Positions 10,470 through 21,489 of a stretch of 64,000 nucleotides of DNA are shown here, piece by piece; the first letter of the stretch is position 1; each line of letters begins with the position of its first letter. The stretch lies in the NCBI RefSeq assembly GCF_011765465.1, contig NZ_CP050265.1, forward strand, positions 1,116,001-1,180,000, written 5' to 3'. The notes under the pieces were generated by a model. It ran no database searches, was not told the origin of the DNA, and was given only the letters and a program-made list of their open reading frames with translations. The stretch comes from Erythrobacter sp. (GTDB lineage: Bacteria > Pseudomonadota > Alphaproteobacteria > Sphingomonadales > Sphingomonadaceae). Made by a program: the position numbers and the translations under genes.

Positions 10470-11407
10470 GCGCCCTGCCCTTCGGCCACCAGCGAAACGA
10501 AGATGTCCTCGAGCGAGCTGTCGTGGATGTCGATGCCGACATAATCGATGCCGGCAGCGACCAGCGCCTTGGTCAAATCGGCGATCTCGGCCCGTCCCCG
10601 GCCCTTGCCGTCGCCGCCGCGATAGACCAGTTCGCGGCCCTCGGCCCTGACCTCGACCGGGAAGGCCCGGATCGCATCGGGCAGCGCGCCCAGCGGTTCG
10701 GCGAGCGCGATGACAGCCTCGGTCGTGCCGAGCCGCTCCATGATGGTCTCCTTGTCCTCGACCATGAGGATGCGGCCGCCGCGAATGATGCCGACGCGGT
10801 CGGCCATTTCCTCCGCCTCCTCGATATAATGCGTGGTCAGGATGATCGTGACGCCCTGTTCGCGCAGCGCCGCGATCTGGTCCCACATCCCCTTGCGCAG
10901 TTCGACGTCCACCCCCGCAGTCGGCTCGTCGAGAAACAGGAGTTCGGGTTCGTGGGCCAGCGCCTTGGCGATGAGGACGCGGCGCTTCATACCCCCCGAC
11001 AGCTCGCGGATTTGCGCCGAGCGTTTCTCATAGAGGCTGAGGGATTGCAGGATCTCGTCGATTTTCGCCTTGTCCGGCGAGCGCCCGAACAGCCCGCGCG
11101 AATAGGCGACCGCGTGCTGGACCTGTTCGAACATATCGGTCGACAATTCCTGCGGGACCAGCCCGATCCGCCGACGCGCCACGCGCCAGTCGCTTGCCAT
11201 GTCGTATCCGAAGGCGGTGATCGTCCCCGAAGTCGGCCGCACGAGCCCGCAGACCGCTCCGATCAGCGTTGTCTTGCCCGCGCCGTTGGGGCCAAGCAGG
11301 GCGAAGATTTCGCCGCGCCGGATCTCAAGGTCCACGCCGTCGAGCGCGCGCACGCCGCCCTTGTAGACCTTTGAGAGATTCTCGATTTTCAGGATGGGTT
11401 CGCTCAC
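10466..11407 (-). CDS. ABC transporter ATP-binding protein
   Basis: Nucleotide-binding subunit of an ABC-2 exporter, 313 residues. It has Walker A GPNGAGKT at 39-46, signature LSGGMKRR at 136-143, Walker B LLFLDEP at 156-162 and the H-loop TTHYIEEAEE. A C-terminal region of about 80 residues resembles the extra domain of drug or antibiotic exporters (CcmA/DrrA-like). I prefer the GTG at 11407, which gives the canonical start VSEPILKIENLSKVY. A TTG at 11455 overlapping the queA stop is the alternative. Tight spacing to queA suggests cotranscription. Confidence 0.9.
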   Translation of the reverse strand: MSEPILKIENLSKVYKGGVRALDGVDLEIRRGEIFALLGPNGAGKTTLIGAVCGLVRPTSGTITAFGYDMASDWRVARRRIGLVPQELSTDMFEQVQHAVAYSRGLFGRSPDKAKIDEILQSLSLYEKRSAQIRELSGGMKRRVLIAKALAHEPELLFLDEPTAGVDVELRKGMWDQIAALREQGVTIILTTHYIEEAEEMADRVGIIRGGRILMVEDKETIMERLGTTEAVIALAEPLGALPDAIRAFPVEVRAEGRELVYRGGDGKGRGRAEIADLTKALVAAGIDYVGIDIHDSSLEDIFVSLVAEGQGA

Positions 11408-11451
11408 GCCCCCGGTGTGGCAGGGCGGCAGCGGATTGCAACCCGCGAGCG

Positions 11452-12501
11452 TCAACCGCCGGGCAGGAGAAGCGAAGAGTCGCCGTACGAATAGAAGCGG
11501 TAGCGCTGCTCGATCGCGTGGGCATAGGCCGCCATCATGCGCTCGCGGGTCATCAGGGCGCTCACCAGCATCATCAGCGTCGATTTGGGCAGGTGGAAAT
11601 TGGTCATCAGCCCGTCGACCGCGTTGAAGGTGTAGCCGGGCGTGATGAAGATGTCGGTGTCGCCCTCGAAGGGCGCGATGGTGCGGTCGGGACGGGCGGC
11701 GCTTTCGAGCAGGCGCAGCGACGTCGTGCCGACCGCGACGATCCGCTTGCCCGCTGCCCGCACGGCGTTGAGACGCTCGGCCACGTCGGGGCGGATCACG
11801 CCGAATTCCGCGTGCATCTGGTGGTCGTCGGTGTCCTCGGCCTTGACCGGGAGGAAGGTCCCCGCGCCCACGTGCAGTGTCAGCGTTTCGCGGAGGATGC
11901 CGCGCTCGTCGAGCGCATCGACCAGCCTTTGCGTAAAATGGAGCGAGGCGGTGGGCGCCGCCACCGCACCGTCCTTCGCCGCGAACATGGTCTGGTAATC
12001 CTCGCGGTCGGCCTCGTCGATCGCGCGCTTGGACGCGATGTAGGGCGGCAACGGCATGGTCCCGGCGCGGTCGAGCAGGACCTCGACCGGTTCCTCGCCC
12101 TCGAAGAACAGCGTGACCGAATCGTCACCGTGGCGTGCCTCGGCAATCGCGGTGACACCGCCGCCGAAGACCAGCGCGTCGCCTTCCTTCACCCGTTTCG
12201 CGTTCTTGAGGAATGCCTGCCAGCGGCGAAGGTCGATCCGCTTGTGGAGAGTCGCGCCGATCTTCGCCTCGCCGTCCCTGCGCCGCCCTTCGAGCTGGGC
12301 CGGGATGACGCGTGTGTCGTTGAAGACGAGGACATCGCCCGGCTCGAGCAGGTCCGGCAAGTCGAGGACGCCCTTGTCTTCCATCGGGGCGGCGGGGTCC
12401 GTCCCGCGCACGAGCAGCATTCGCGCCGCATCGCGCGGCCGCACCGGCCGCAGGGCGATGAGGTCCTGGGGAAGATCGAAATCGAAGAGGTCGACACGCA
12501 T
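11452..12501 (-). CDS. queA: S-adenosylmethionine:tRNA ribosyltransferase-isomerase
   Basis: QueA transfers and rearranges the ribosyl group of AdoMet onto preQ1-modified tRNA, giving epoxyqueuosine. The protein has 349 residues, the normal length, starting [29 protein letters not shown]. Family blocks [16 protein letters not shown] (here [17 protein letters not shown]), [14 protein letters not shown] and the C-terminal [28 protein letters not shown] are all present. It belongs functionally with tgt, which follows after the ABC exporter and the outer-membrane gene. Confidence 0.97.
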   Translation of the reverse strand: MRVDLFDFDLPQDLIALRPVRPRDAARMLLVRGTDPAAPMEDKGVLDLPDLLEPGDVLVFNDTRVIPAQLEGRRRDGEAKIGATLHKRIDLRRWQAFLKNAKRVKEGDALVFGGGVTAIAEARHGDDSVTLFFEGEEPVEVLLDRAGTMPLPPYIASKRAIDEADREDYQTMFAAKDGAVAAPTASLHFTQRLVDALDERGILRETLTLHVGAGTFLPVKAEDTDDHQMHAEFGVIRPDVAERLNAVRAAGKRIVAVGTTSLRLLESAARPDRTIAPFEGDTDIFITPGYTFNAVDGLMTNFHLPKSTLMMLVSALMTRERMMAAYAHAIEQRYRFYSYGDSSLLLPGG

Positions 12502-12561
12502 GGCGCGCCGATTAGCCGCATTGGCGCGCGGCGCAAGGCCGATTCGCGCCCCCAGCGGCCC

Positions 12562-13296
12562 TTACTGCTGGACGGGCGCGCTCAGCATATCGGCGGTGAT
12601 GTCCTGCTCCATCGCGGGCGGGGCGGTGATCGCGGGCGGCGGCACGTTGTCGGAGGCGATCGATGCCTGCAGGATGCGGGTCGGGTTCTGCGGCGGCTCG
12701 CCCCGCTGGATCGCGTCGACTGCGGCGATGTTGTCGATCACCCGGCCGAAGTTGGTGTAGCGCTTGTCGAGGCTGAAACGCGGGTAGAACACGATGAAGA
12801 ACTGGCTGTTCGCGCTGTTCTCCTCGTTCGCGCGGGCCATCGAAACGGTCCCGCGCACGTGCGGCATGGCGTTGAACTCGGCCTCGAGGTCGGGAAGGTC
12901 GGACCCGCCCTGCCCGGTCCCGGTCGGATCGCCGCCCTGGGCCATGAAACCGTCGATCACGCGGTGGAAGATCACCCCGTCGTAAAAGCCCTGCCGGGTC
13001 AGCGTCTTGATCCGTTCGACGTGTTTCGGCGCCCAGTCGGGCATCAGCCGGATCGCGACTCTCTCGCCGTTCGACAGGTCGAGCAGCCAGATGTTCTCGC
13101 GGTCCTCGTTCATGTCGTAATTGACCTTTTCGTAGAGGCGCGGGCCGGCAGGCGCGACTTCCTCGCGCTCCTTGGCGGCTTCGCCGGTCGTCATGTCCTG
13201 CGCGCGGGCAGGCGAAGGGGCGAGCAGCGCGGCAAAAGCGGCCGCGAGCAGCACGAAAAGAACGGCGGTGCTCTGCAGGGTTCTGGGAATGGACAC
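12562..13296 (-). CDS. periplasmic cyclophilin-type peptidyl-prolyl isomerase
   Basis: A 244-residue protein with a signal peptide (residues 1-33, ending PSPARAQ) and one cyclophilin domain at about 50-215. The active-site region is recognisable in FYDGVIFHRVIDGFMAQGGDP and in NSQFFIVFYPRFSLDKRYTNFGRV. It likely catalyses prolyl cis-trans isomerisation during folding of exported proteins. The C-terminal 40 residues are Pro/Ala-rich and outside the domain. It lies 60 bp upstream of queA on the same strand. Confidence 0.92.
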   Translation of the reverse strand: MSIPRTLQSTAVLFVLLAAAFAALLAPSPARAQDMTTGEAAKEREEVAPAGPRLYEKVNYDMNEDRENIWLLDLSNGERVAIRLMPDWAPKHVERIKTLTRQGFYDGVIFHRVIDGFMAQGGDPTGTGQGGSDLPDLEAEFNAMPHVRGTVSMARANEENSANSQFFIVFYPRFSLDKRYTNFGRVIDNIAAVDAIQRGEPPQNPTRILQASIASDNVPPPAITAPPAMEQDITADMLSAPVQQ

Positions 13297-13385
13297 GGGT
13301 GTTTTAACTTCCTTGTTCGGGCGCGTTCCTTAACGGCGCGCGCCTGACACTTCAATGAATGATCCCGTGCGCCGCCCTCGCGCGG

Positions 13386-13898
13386 TCAGTAATCGCCCTT
13401 GAGCCCGATCCGCTTGACCCGCTCCAGCACTTCGGACTCGACCTCGGCACTGACGAAGCGGGAGATGTCACCGCCATAAAGCGCGATTTCCTTGACCAGT
13501 TTCGACGCGATCGGCTGGAGCGAGACGTCAGCCATGAGGAAGACCGTCTCGATTTCCTCGTCCAATTGCTGGTTCATGCCCGCCATCTGGTATTCGTATT
13601 CGAAATCCGCCACCGCGCGCAGGCCGCGGATGATGACGGAGGCGCCCTGCTTCTGCGCGAATTTCACCAGCAGCGCATTGAAGCCGACGACTTCGACATT
13701 GTCGAGGCCCATGGCGGCGACCTCGCGCTCGACCATGGCGAAGCGTTCCTGCGTCTCGAACATGGGGTTCTTCGACGGATTGGTGGTGACCCCGATGATC
13801 AGCCGGTCGACCAGTTTCGCGCCGCGCCGGATGATGTCGGCATGGCCTTTCGTGATGGGATCGAAAGTCCCGGGATATATCCCGACGCGGGTACTCAT
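13386..13898 (-). CDS. coaD: phosphopantetheine adenylyltransferase
   Basis: Fourth enzyme of coenzyme A synthesis, transferring AMP to 4'-phosphopantetheine. It has 170 residues. The nucleotidyltransferase motif GTFDPITKGH is at 10-19 and the RGLRAVADFEYEYQMAGMNQQL block in the middle is typical. The start at 13898 is supported by a 4-bp ATGA overlap with the stop of the upstream small membrane-protein gene, which implies translational coupling. A longer frame (MGKDRA...) exists but lies inside that gene. Confidence 0.97.
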   Translation of the reverse strand: MSTRVGIYPGTFDPITKGHADIIRRGAKLVDRLIIGVTTNPSKNPMFETQERFAMVEREVAAMGLDNVEVVGFNALLVKFAQKQGASVIIRGLRAVADFEYEYQMAGMNQQLDEEIETVFLMADVSLQPIASKLVKEIALYGGDISRFVSAEVESEVLERVKRIGLKGDY

Positions 13899-14299
13899 TG
13901 CCCGGTCCTTTCCCATTCGAACGCGCCCCGGTCTGCGCCCGGTTCGGTGTAGATCGTCAGCATTTCCTGAGCCGGGCTGTCCGGAAGCGCATAGCTGCCG
14001 CCCTGCCCCTCGACGAAGCCGCGTTCGAGCGCCGCGGCGCGCATCGCCTCGACGCAGTCCATCGGCGCGGAAAAGGCGAGCATCTGGCGGAAACCCTCGG
14101 CATCGGTTCGCTTGTAGGAACCGACGACGGCGACATCCTCGCAGGTCTCGACCCCGAAATTGTCCATGACGAGGATGATCTGCTCCTCGAGCACGTCGGG
14201 CCGCGCCTCGCCCGGCTCCTCGCCGGGGATGAGCACGAACAGGACGACGGCGATCACCACGGCGAGCGTGATGTAGATGGCATAGAGCGGCGCTTTCAT
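13895..14299 (-). CDS. single-pass membrane protein of unknown function, coupled to coaD
   Basis: A 134-residue protein with one N-terminal transmembrane segment (about residues 6-26, YAIYITLAVVIAVVLFVLIP) and a mostly acidic soluble domain. The soluble part contains two cysteines (ETCEDVAVVGSYKRTDAEG and PMDCVEAMRAAALERG). The topology suggests a periplasmic domain in which they could pair. I do not recognise a family. The stop codon overlaps the coaD start (ATGA), so the two are translated together, but nothing shows a role in CoA synthesis. Confidence 0.7.
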   Translation of the reverse strand: MKAPLYAIYITLAVVIAVVLFVLIPGEEPGEARPDVLEEQIILVMDNFGVETCEDVAVVGSYKRTDAEGFRQMLAFSAPMDCVEAMRAAALERGFVEGQGGSYALPDSPAQEMLTIYTEPGADRGAFEWERTGQ

Positions 14300-14390
14300 G
14301 GGCGGTGCTCCTCTCCCGGGCCTGCGGCCCTGTCTTGATTGAATTGTATCATGGGATGGTTCGTAAGCTTTCCTCGCCGCTCCGGCTAGC

Positions 14391-15305
14391 TCACCGGTCG
14401 CGTTCCACGATGAATCGGGCGAGTGCGCGCAGCGTGTCGGCTTCGCTGCCGTGGCTGGCGAGGTGCGAAATCGCCTGGTCGACCAGAGCGCGGGCCTGTT
14501 CGCGGGCCTTGTCGACGCCCATCAGCGTGACGAAGGTCTGCTTGCCCTGCACCTCGTCCTTGCGCAGCGCCTTGCCCGCCTTTTCCTCGTCGCCGGTCAC
14601 GTCGAGCAGGTCGTCGGCGATCTGGAAGGCAAGCCCGATGTCGCGCGAATAGGCGCGCAGGTGCGCGCGCGCGCTGTCGGGAACCCGCCCGAGGATCGCG
14701 CCCATCTCGACGCTCGCGCCGAGCAGCGCACCGGTCTTCAATTGCTGGAGCCGCGTGACTGCGCTGAGGTCGTAGTCCACGCCCTCCTCGTCGGCGACCA
14801 TGTCCATCATCTGTCCGCCGGCCATGCCGTTCATGCCCGAGGCGTGGCCGAGCGTCGCGATCAGCTCGCTGCGCACGAAGGGGTCCGAACTGGTGTCGGG
14901 ATCGGCAAGGATGTCGAAGGCGAGCGCGTGGAGCGCGTCGCCTGCCAGCACCGCAGTCGCCTCGTCATAGACGCGGTGAACGGTCGCCTTGCCGTGGCGC
15001 AATTCGTCGTCGTCCATGCAGGGCAAGTCGTCGTGGATCAGCGAATAGACGTGGATCGCCTCGATCGCCGTGCCGACGCGGATCGCGGCCTCGCGGCTGA
15101 CGCCGTACATCTCCGCCGTGCTCGCGACCAGCAGCGGGCGGACCCGCTTGCCGCCGCCGATGGTGGCATAGCGCATCGCCTCGACAAGCCGCGCGCGCGT
15201 ATCCTCCGGCACGGGCAACAGCGCATCGAAGCTCGCGTCGATTTCTGCTTGCACGCGCTTGAGCCCGTCGGCGAGCAGGTTACCTTCCATCCCGACCAAG
15301 GCCAT
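14391..15305 (-). CDS. ispA: polyprenyl synthetase, farnesyl diphosphate synthase type
   Basis: A 304-residue trans-prenyltransferase. It has the GGKRVRP substrate motif at 51-57, the first Asp-rich motif DDLPCMDDD at 92-100 and the second DDLLD near 233-237. The DDxxxxD form of the first motif, with two residues inserted, is typical of bacterial short-chain farnesyl or geranyl diphosphate synthases. Product: C15 (possibly C20) diphosphate for ubiquinone, hopanoid and carotenoid precursors. Its ATG is one base downstream of the xseB stop; the xseB-ispA order is classic in proteobacteria. Confidence 0.93.
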   Translation of the reverse strand: MALVGMEGNLLADGLKRVQAEIDASFDALLPVPEDTRARLVEAMRYATIGGGKRVRPLLVASTAEMYGVSREAAIRVGTAIEAIHVYSLIHDDLPCMDDDELRHGKATVHRVYDEATAVLAGDALHALAFDILADPDTSSDPFVRSELIATLGHASGMNGMAGGQMMDMVADEEGVDYDLSAVTRLQQLKTGALLGASVEMGAILGRVPDSARAHLRAYSRDIGLAFQIADDLLDVTGDEEKAGKALRKDEVQGKQTFVTLMGVDKAREQARALVDQAISHLASHGSEADTLRALARFIVERDR

Positions 15306-15306
15306 G

Positions 15307-15588
15307 TCAGCGCGTCTCGTCGAGCGGCGCGGTGCCGGTCGGGCGGCCGCCCGGATCGGTCACGATCTTCTCGATCCGCGCCTGCGCCGCGTCGAGCCGC
15401 TTCTGGCAAGCCGCCCGCAGTTTCTCGCCGCGTTCGTAAAGCGCAATCGATTCGTCGAGCGGCACGTCCCCGCTTTCAAGCTGGCGCACCACCTGTTCGA
15501 GCGCGGCCAGCGCCTGCTCGAAGCTCATGTTTTCGATATCGGCCGCCGGCGAGGCGGCGTTCGTTCCCTCGTCCATGGCGGCGAGCAT
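15307..15588 (-). CDS. xseB: exodeoxyribonuclease VII small subunit
   Basis: A 93-residue subunit of the XseA-XseB nuclease, which degrades single-stranded DNA. The family core MSFEQALAALEQVVRQLESG, then PLDESIALYERGEKLRAACQKRL, is unmistakable and forms two helices in a hairpin. The large subunit xseA is not in the window. It directly precedes ispA. The start could also be the internal ATG at 15576 (MDEGT), which would shorten the protein by four residues. Confidence 0.95.
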   Translation of the reverse strand: MLAAMDEGTNAASPAADIENMSFEQALAALEQVVRQLESGDVPLDESIALYERGEKLRAACQKRLDAAQARIEKIVTDPGGRPTGTAPLDETR

Positions 15589-15657
15589 TGACGGTGCACC
15601 GCGCGGCGGTCAAGGCTGGCCCTCAAACAGGACAGGGCAACAGGGGAAGAAAGCACA

Positions 15658-16068
15658 ATGGTGAAGTGGATCACGGCCTATCTCGCCGCGGCGCTGGTGT
15701 TCGGCCTGCTAGACGCGATGTGGCTGCGCTGGGCGGCGGGCAACCTCTACCGTCCGGTCATCGGCGAAATCATGGCCGAGGATTTCGACATGGCCGCAGC
15801 CGGCGTGTTCTACGCGGTCTATCTCGCGGGCATGGTGTGGTTCGCGATTCGCCCAGGGATCGAGAGCGCCTCGGTCGGATATGCGCTCCTCAACGGCGTG
15901 CTGCTCGGCGCGCTGTGCTATGCGACCTTCGACCTCACCAGCCAGGCCGTGTTCAAGGTCTGGGCGACGAAGATCAGCGTGCTCGACATCTTCTGGGGCG
16001 CCTTTGCCACCGGCACGACAAGCGCGATCGCCACATGGATCACGCTGCGCTTTGTCGGCGCAGACTAG
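15658..16068 (+). CDS. DUF2177-family membrane protein
   Basis: A 136-residue protein with four predicted transmembrane helices. It matches the DUF2177 layout: DAMWLRWAAGNLYRPVIGEIM after helix one, then helices around FYAVYLAGMVWFAI, YALLNGVLLGALCYATFDLTSQAVFK and the C-terminal GAFATGTTSAIATWITLRFV. The conserved GALCYATFDLT is the clearest signature. Biochemical function is unknown. It is followed after 24 bp by another inner-membrane protein gene, and the two probably form a unit. Confidence 0.85.
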   Translation: MVKWITAYLAAALVFGLLDAMWLRWAAGNLYRPVIGEIMAEDFDMAAAGVFYAVYLAGMVWFAIRPGIESASVGYALLNGVLLGALCYATFDLTSQAVFKVWATKISVLDIFWGAFATGTTSAIATWITLRFVGAD

Positions 16069-16092
16069 AAGAGCGAAGCAGGGGTCGCACTC

Positions 16093-16767
16093 ATGTTCAT
16101 CGGTCATTTCGCCCCGGCCTTCGCCGCTGCCGCGCTAAGCGAGCGGAGCCCCAAGCTGGGCACGCTGTTCGTCGCAGCGCAGCTGGTCGACTGGGGTTTC
16201 TTTTCGCTCGCGCTGGCCGGGGTCGAAAAAATGCGCGTCGAGGAAGGGGCGACGGCGATGGTTCCGTTCGATCTCTACTATATGCCCTACACGCACAGCC
16301 TTGCAGGATGCGGCGCATGGGCGGTCGGCTTCGCGCTGGTCGTAGCGCTGTGGCAGCGCAGCGCGGCGGGCGGGCTGATCGCAGGCGTCGTGGTGATGTC
16401 GCACTGGGTTCTCGACTGGCTGACCCATGCGCCGGACCTGACCCTAGCCGGTTCGCCGCCCGCCTATGGCCTCGGCCTGTGGGATTATCCGCTCATCGCG
16501 ATGCCGCTGGAACTCGGGCTCACGCTTGCTGCCTTCGTCTTCTACTTTTCCCGCACGCGCGGGCCGGTGGGACAGCCGCTGGTGCTGCTCGCCGCGCTCC
16601 TCGCCTTGCAGGGTGTCAACTGGTTCGCCCCGCACCCGGCCGAAGCGGGCGCGTTTCTCTACATCCAGGCGCTTGTCGCCTTCGGCGTGCTGACCGCGCT
16701 CGCCTGGTGGGTGGGGGAGAACCGGCAGCGCATCCGAAGAGGCGGCTTGGCGGCTCGGCCCGCGTGA
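16093..16767 (+). CDS. multi-pass membrane protein, DUF457/YdjM-like
   Basis: A 224-residue protein with about six transmembrane segments. His and Asp residues sit at the membrane edge in IGHFAPAF, LVDWG, YMPYTHSLAG and MSHWVLDWLTHAPDLT. This His/Asp pattern recalls the DUF457/YdjM group of putative metal-dependent membrane hydrolases, but the similarity is by eye only. It lies between the DUF2177 gene and purL, 30 bp before the latter. No substrate can be named. Confidence 0.65.
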   Translation: MFIGHFAPAFAAAALSERSPKLGTLFVAAQLVDWGFFSLALAGVEKMRVEEGATAMVPFDLYYMPYTHSLAGCGAWAVGFALVVALWQRSAAGGLIAGVVVMSHWVLDWLTHAPDLTLAGSPPAYGLGLWDYPLIAMPLELGLTLAAFVFYFSRTRGPVGQPLVLLAALLALQGVNWFAPHPAEAGAFLYIQALVAFGVLTALAWWVGENRQRIRRGGLAARPA

Positions 16768-16797
16768 CCTAAAGGGCGCGCCCAAGGAGCCTCTTTC

Positions 16798-19049
<2,252 letters not shown>

Positions 19050-19053
<4 letters not shown>

Positions 19054-19841
19054 GCCGCTTCCGCGCCGCCCAGCGTCAGTTCTTCGCGGACATTGCCTTC
19101 GGATTCGAGGATGCGCAGGCACTCGCGGTAAATCACCGGCTTTGCAATGCCGAGCCGCGCGCGCGCCTCGTCGATGTCCTCTCGCATCAGCGCCGCGATA
19201 TCCTGGTGCGCGATCTTCGCTGCGGCGCGCCCATTGCGCTGGCCTTCGCGCACCGCCCTGAACAGCGGCGCTTTCGTGCCCGACACCTTCGCGATCTGCC
19301 GCGCCCCGGCATAGGCGATGAAAAGCAGGCCCTTGTTGTGATTCTGCGAATAGGAAAAGCCGAGCAGCGCCGCCTCGCCCAGGGCATCGCGGCCATAGCC
19401 GGTCAGCACGTGGAACAGGTCATGCGTGTCGCGCAGGCGGTCGAAATACCATTGGGTGAGATCCCTGGGCAGGCTTTCGGGCGGAGCCCACTTGTGGCTT
19501 TCCGCGACCAGGCCGGCCGCGCTCAATCCCTCGCGCTTCATGAAGGCGATGTAGCGCTGCGCGACGCTGTTCTCGCCGCAATCGGCCCAGCGGTCGTGAT
19601 CGTCGAGCATGGCGGGAATGTCCTGCCCCTCGGCGAGGAAACGCTGCCCCTCTGGCGAAAGAATGAAGTCGCGCGCCTGTTCATGGCTGCGTTTTCCCTT
19701 GGTCGCCTCGATGATGTGAAAGACCTGTTCGGTGTCCTCCTTGTCCTCGACCAGCTTGCCGAAGTGGTGCAGCACCTTGAGCGGGCGGATTCCGGAAATC
19801 CGGCGTTCGGGCGCGACCAGCGGGAGATCGGTAGGGGTCAT
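19050..19841 (-). CDS. COQ4-family ubiquinone biosynthesis protein, copy 1
   Basis: A 263-residue COQ4 homologue. The metal-binding signature HDxxHx11E is exact: His140, Asp141, His144 and Glu156 in [19 protein letters not shown]. In eukaryotes COQ4 is needed for coenzyme Q synthesis and has been linked to a C1 modification step of the ring. The bacterial role is inferred. I chose the ATG at 19841 because AAGGAGG stands five bases upstream; the frame extends seven codons further without support. A second paralogue lies 0.8 kb away beyond a nitroreductase, and an operator-like palindrome precedes both. Confidence 0.88.
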
Positions 19842-19867
19842 CTTTGCCTCCTTGGGACGCACCTTAT

Positions 19868-19881
19868 TTACATCCCTGTCA
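19868..19881. promoter_or_regulatory. operator-like imperfect palindrome upstream of COQ4 copy 1
   Basis: TTACATCCCTGTCA matches the perfect palindrome upstream of COQ4 copy 2 at 11 of 14 positions and fits TNACA-N4-TGTNA, a spacing common for TetR-family operators. It lies 26 bp before the COQ4 ATG and 48 bp before the divergent nitroreductase ATG, so one bound repressor could control both. The regulator itself is not visible here. Confidence 0.45.
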
Positions 19882-19929
19882 GTTACGTGTCCACTTCACA
19901 AAAGCGCGAACCGCCCGGATAGAGGGCGC

Positions 19930-20616
19930 ATGAAACCGCACGACACCCTACCCTACTCGCTGCCGCGCCTTTCGGACGAGGAAAGCGTGGCCCGAGCACG
20001 CGCTATGCGCGACCGGCTCCGCGAACGCCGGACCTGCCGCTATTTCTCGGACGAGCCGGTCCCGCGCGAAGTGATCGAGGCCGCGATCGAGGCGGCGGGC
20101 ACGGCCCCCAACGGCGCGAACCACCAGCCCTGGCATTTTGCGGTCGTCGCCTCGCCCGATAAAAAGCGGGCGATCCGGCTTGCGGCCGAGGGCGAAGAGC
20201 GGCGCTTCTATGGCGAGGACGGCGATGATCCCAAGGCGAGCGAGGAATGGCTCGCGGCGCTTTCGGGCCTAGGCACCGATGCGGACAAGCCCTTTCTAGA
20301 GACCGCGCCTTTCCTCATCGTCGTCTTCGGCCAGCGCAAGGGCGGTCTCGAAGAGGATGGGTTCACACAGAACTACTACGTGAACGAAAGCGTCGGGATC
20401 GCCTGCGGGATGCTCATCGCGACGCTGCACGAAGCGGGGCTGGCGACGCTGACGCATACGCCATCGCCGATGGGCTTCCTGCGCGAAGCCTGCGGGCGGC
20501 CCGAATGGGAAAAGCCGGTGATGATCGTCGTGGTCGGCCACCCGAGCGCGGATGCGACCGTCCCGGCGAAGGCATTGCGCAAGAAGCCGCTGTCGCAGAT
20601 CGCAAGCTGGCTCTAG
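19930..20616 (+). CDS. nitroreductase-family flavoprotein
   Basis: A 228-residue FMN-dependent nitroreductase-fold protein. The FMN-phosphate motif RRTCRYFSDEPVP (34-46) and the TAPNGANHQPWHFAVV block (58-73) are typical, as is the C-terminal VVVGHPSADATVPAK. NESVGIACGMLIATLHEAGLATLTHTPSP forms the dimer-interface helix. The in vivo substrate is unknown: quinones, nitro compounds or enones are all possible. It is divergent from COQ4 copy 1 and convergent with COQ4 copy 2. That placement hints at quinone or hydrophobic-ring chemistry but does not prove it. The ATG at 19930 gives the usual size. Confidence 0.88.
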   Translation: MKPHDTLPYSLPRLSDEESVARARAMRDRLRERRTCRYFSDEPVPREVIEAAIEAAGTAPNGANHQPWHFAVVASPDKKRAIRLAAEGEERRFYGEDGDDPKASEEWLAALSGLGTDADKPFLETAPFLIVVFGQRKGGLEEDGFTQNYYVNESVGIACGMLIATLHEAGLATLTHTPSPMGFLREACGRPEWEKPVMIVVVGHPSADATVPAKALRKKPLSQIASWL

Positions 20617-21446
20617 GCCGCCACCGCCTCCGCATCGTCCCTCTGCGTCGCGAGCAGGTCGTAGGGGTCCAGCCCTTCCTCGCGCCAGATTCGGTGGCAT
20701 TCGCGGTATTGCGTCGGCTCGGGAATGTTGAGCGCCTCGCGAACGCGGTCCAGCGGTTGCTTCAGCAGCTCGCGGATCGGCTGTTCGATGAGGCGCGGCG
20801 CGCCCTTGCCGGTGCGCTTCGCCTGATTCACCGCACCCATGACCGGGGCTTTCGAACCCCACGTCATCTTCTTGATGTTGGCAGCGCCCGCATAGCCGAT
20901 CAGCAGGTGGCCGTGGGTCGGCGATTGGCCGTGGGTGAAGAGCAGCACGCATTGCTCGCCCAGCGCGTCGCGGCCATAGCCGGTCAGCACGTGGAAGAGA
21001 TCATGCGTGTCGCGCGAACGCTCGGCGAACCACTGCACGAGGTCGGGATATTTCGGCCGGCCGAGCTTTTCAGCCTCGGCGACCAGCCCCGCCGCCGAAA
21101 GCCCTTCGCTCTCCATGAAGTCGCAATAGGCGTGCGCGAGGCTGCCCCTGGGCGTGCGGCGCAGGGCGGCGTGATCATCGAGGATTTCGGGCAGGTTCGG
21201 CTCGGTCCGGCGCAGCAATTCGCCGCGTTCGGACAGGGCGAGATCCCTCACCCGCGGCAGGAAATCCTTCGAAGGGAGCGACTCGTAGATCTTGAAGACA
21301 AGGCTGGTGTCTTCCTTGTCCTTCATCAGGAGGCGGAAATTCCTGATCGCGCGCGGTAACGAGTAACGAGGCTGCGGCCGGTCGGGATGGCGCAGCACCG
21401 TGCCGTCGGCAGCGGTCAGGGTGGAATAGTCGATCGACTTCGTCAT
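20613..21446 (-). CDS. COQ4-family ubiquinone biosynthesis protein, copy 2
   Basis: A 277-residue paralogue of the COQ4 protein at 19050-19841, with the same exact motif (His148, Asp149, His152, Glu164 in [18 protein letters not shown]) and the shared [11 protein letters not shown] block. The N- and C-terminal parts differ clearly, so this is an old duplication or a subfamily pair rather than a recent copy. I prefer the ATG at 21446, which has AAGG eight bases upstream; the ATG at 21461 abuts its own GAAGG. Its stop codon shares CTAG with the convergent nitroreductase stop, the same arrangement as at purL/COQ4 copy 1. Confidence 0.88.
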   Translation of the reverse strand: MTKSIDYSTLTAADGTVLRHPDRPQPRYSLPRAIRNFRLLMKDKEDTSLVFKIYESLPSKDFLPRVRDLALSERGELLRRTEPNLPEILDDHAALRRTPRGSLAHAYCDFMESEGLSAAGLVAEAEKLGRPKYPDLVQWFAERSRDTHDLFHVLTGYGRDALGEQCVLLFTHGQSPTHGHLLIGYAGAANIKKMTWGSKAPVMGAVNQAKRTGKGAPRLIEQPIRELLKQPLDRVREALNIPEPTQYRECHRIWREEGLDPYDLLATQRDDAEAVAA

Positions 21447-21489
21447 GGTCGGAGCCTTCATCCTTCGCGGCGGCTTTACACCGCGCTAC

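Noticed and set aside
11269..13347. Plus-strand open frame of 692 codons opposite queA and the cyclophilin
   Set aside because: Spans several real minus-strand genes and their gaps; typical antisense frame of GC-rich DNA.
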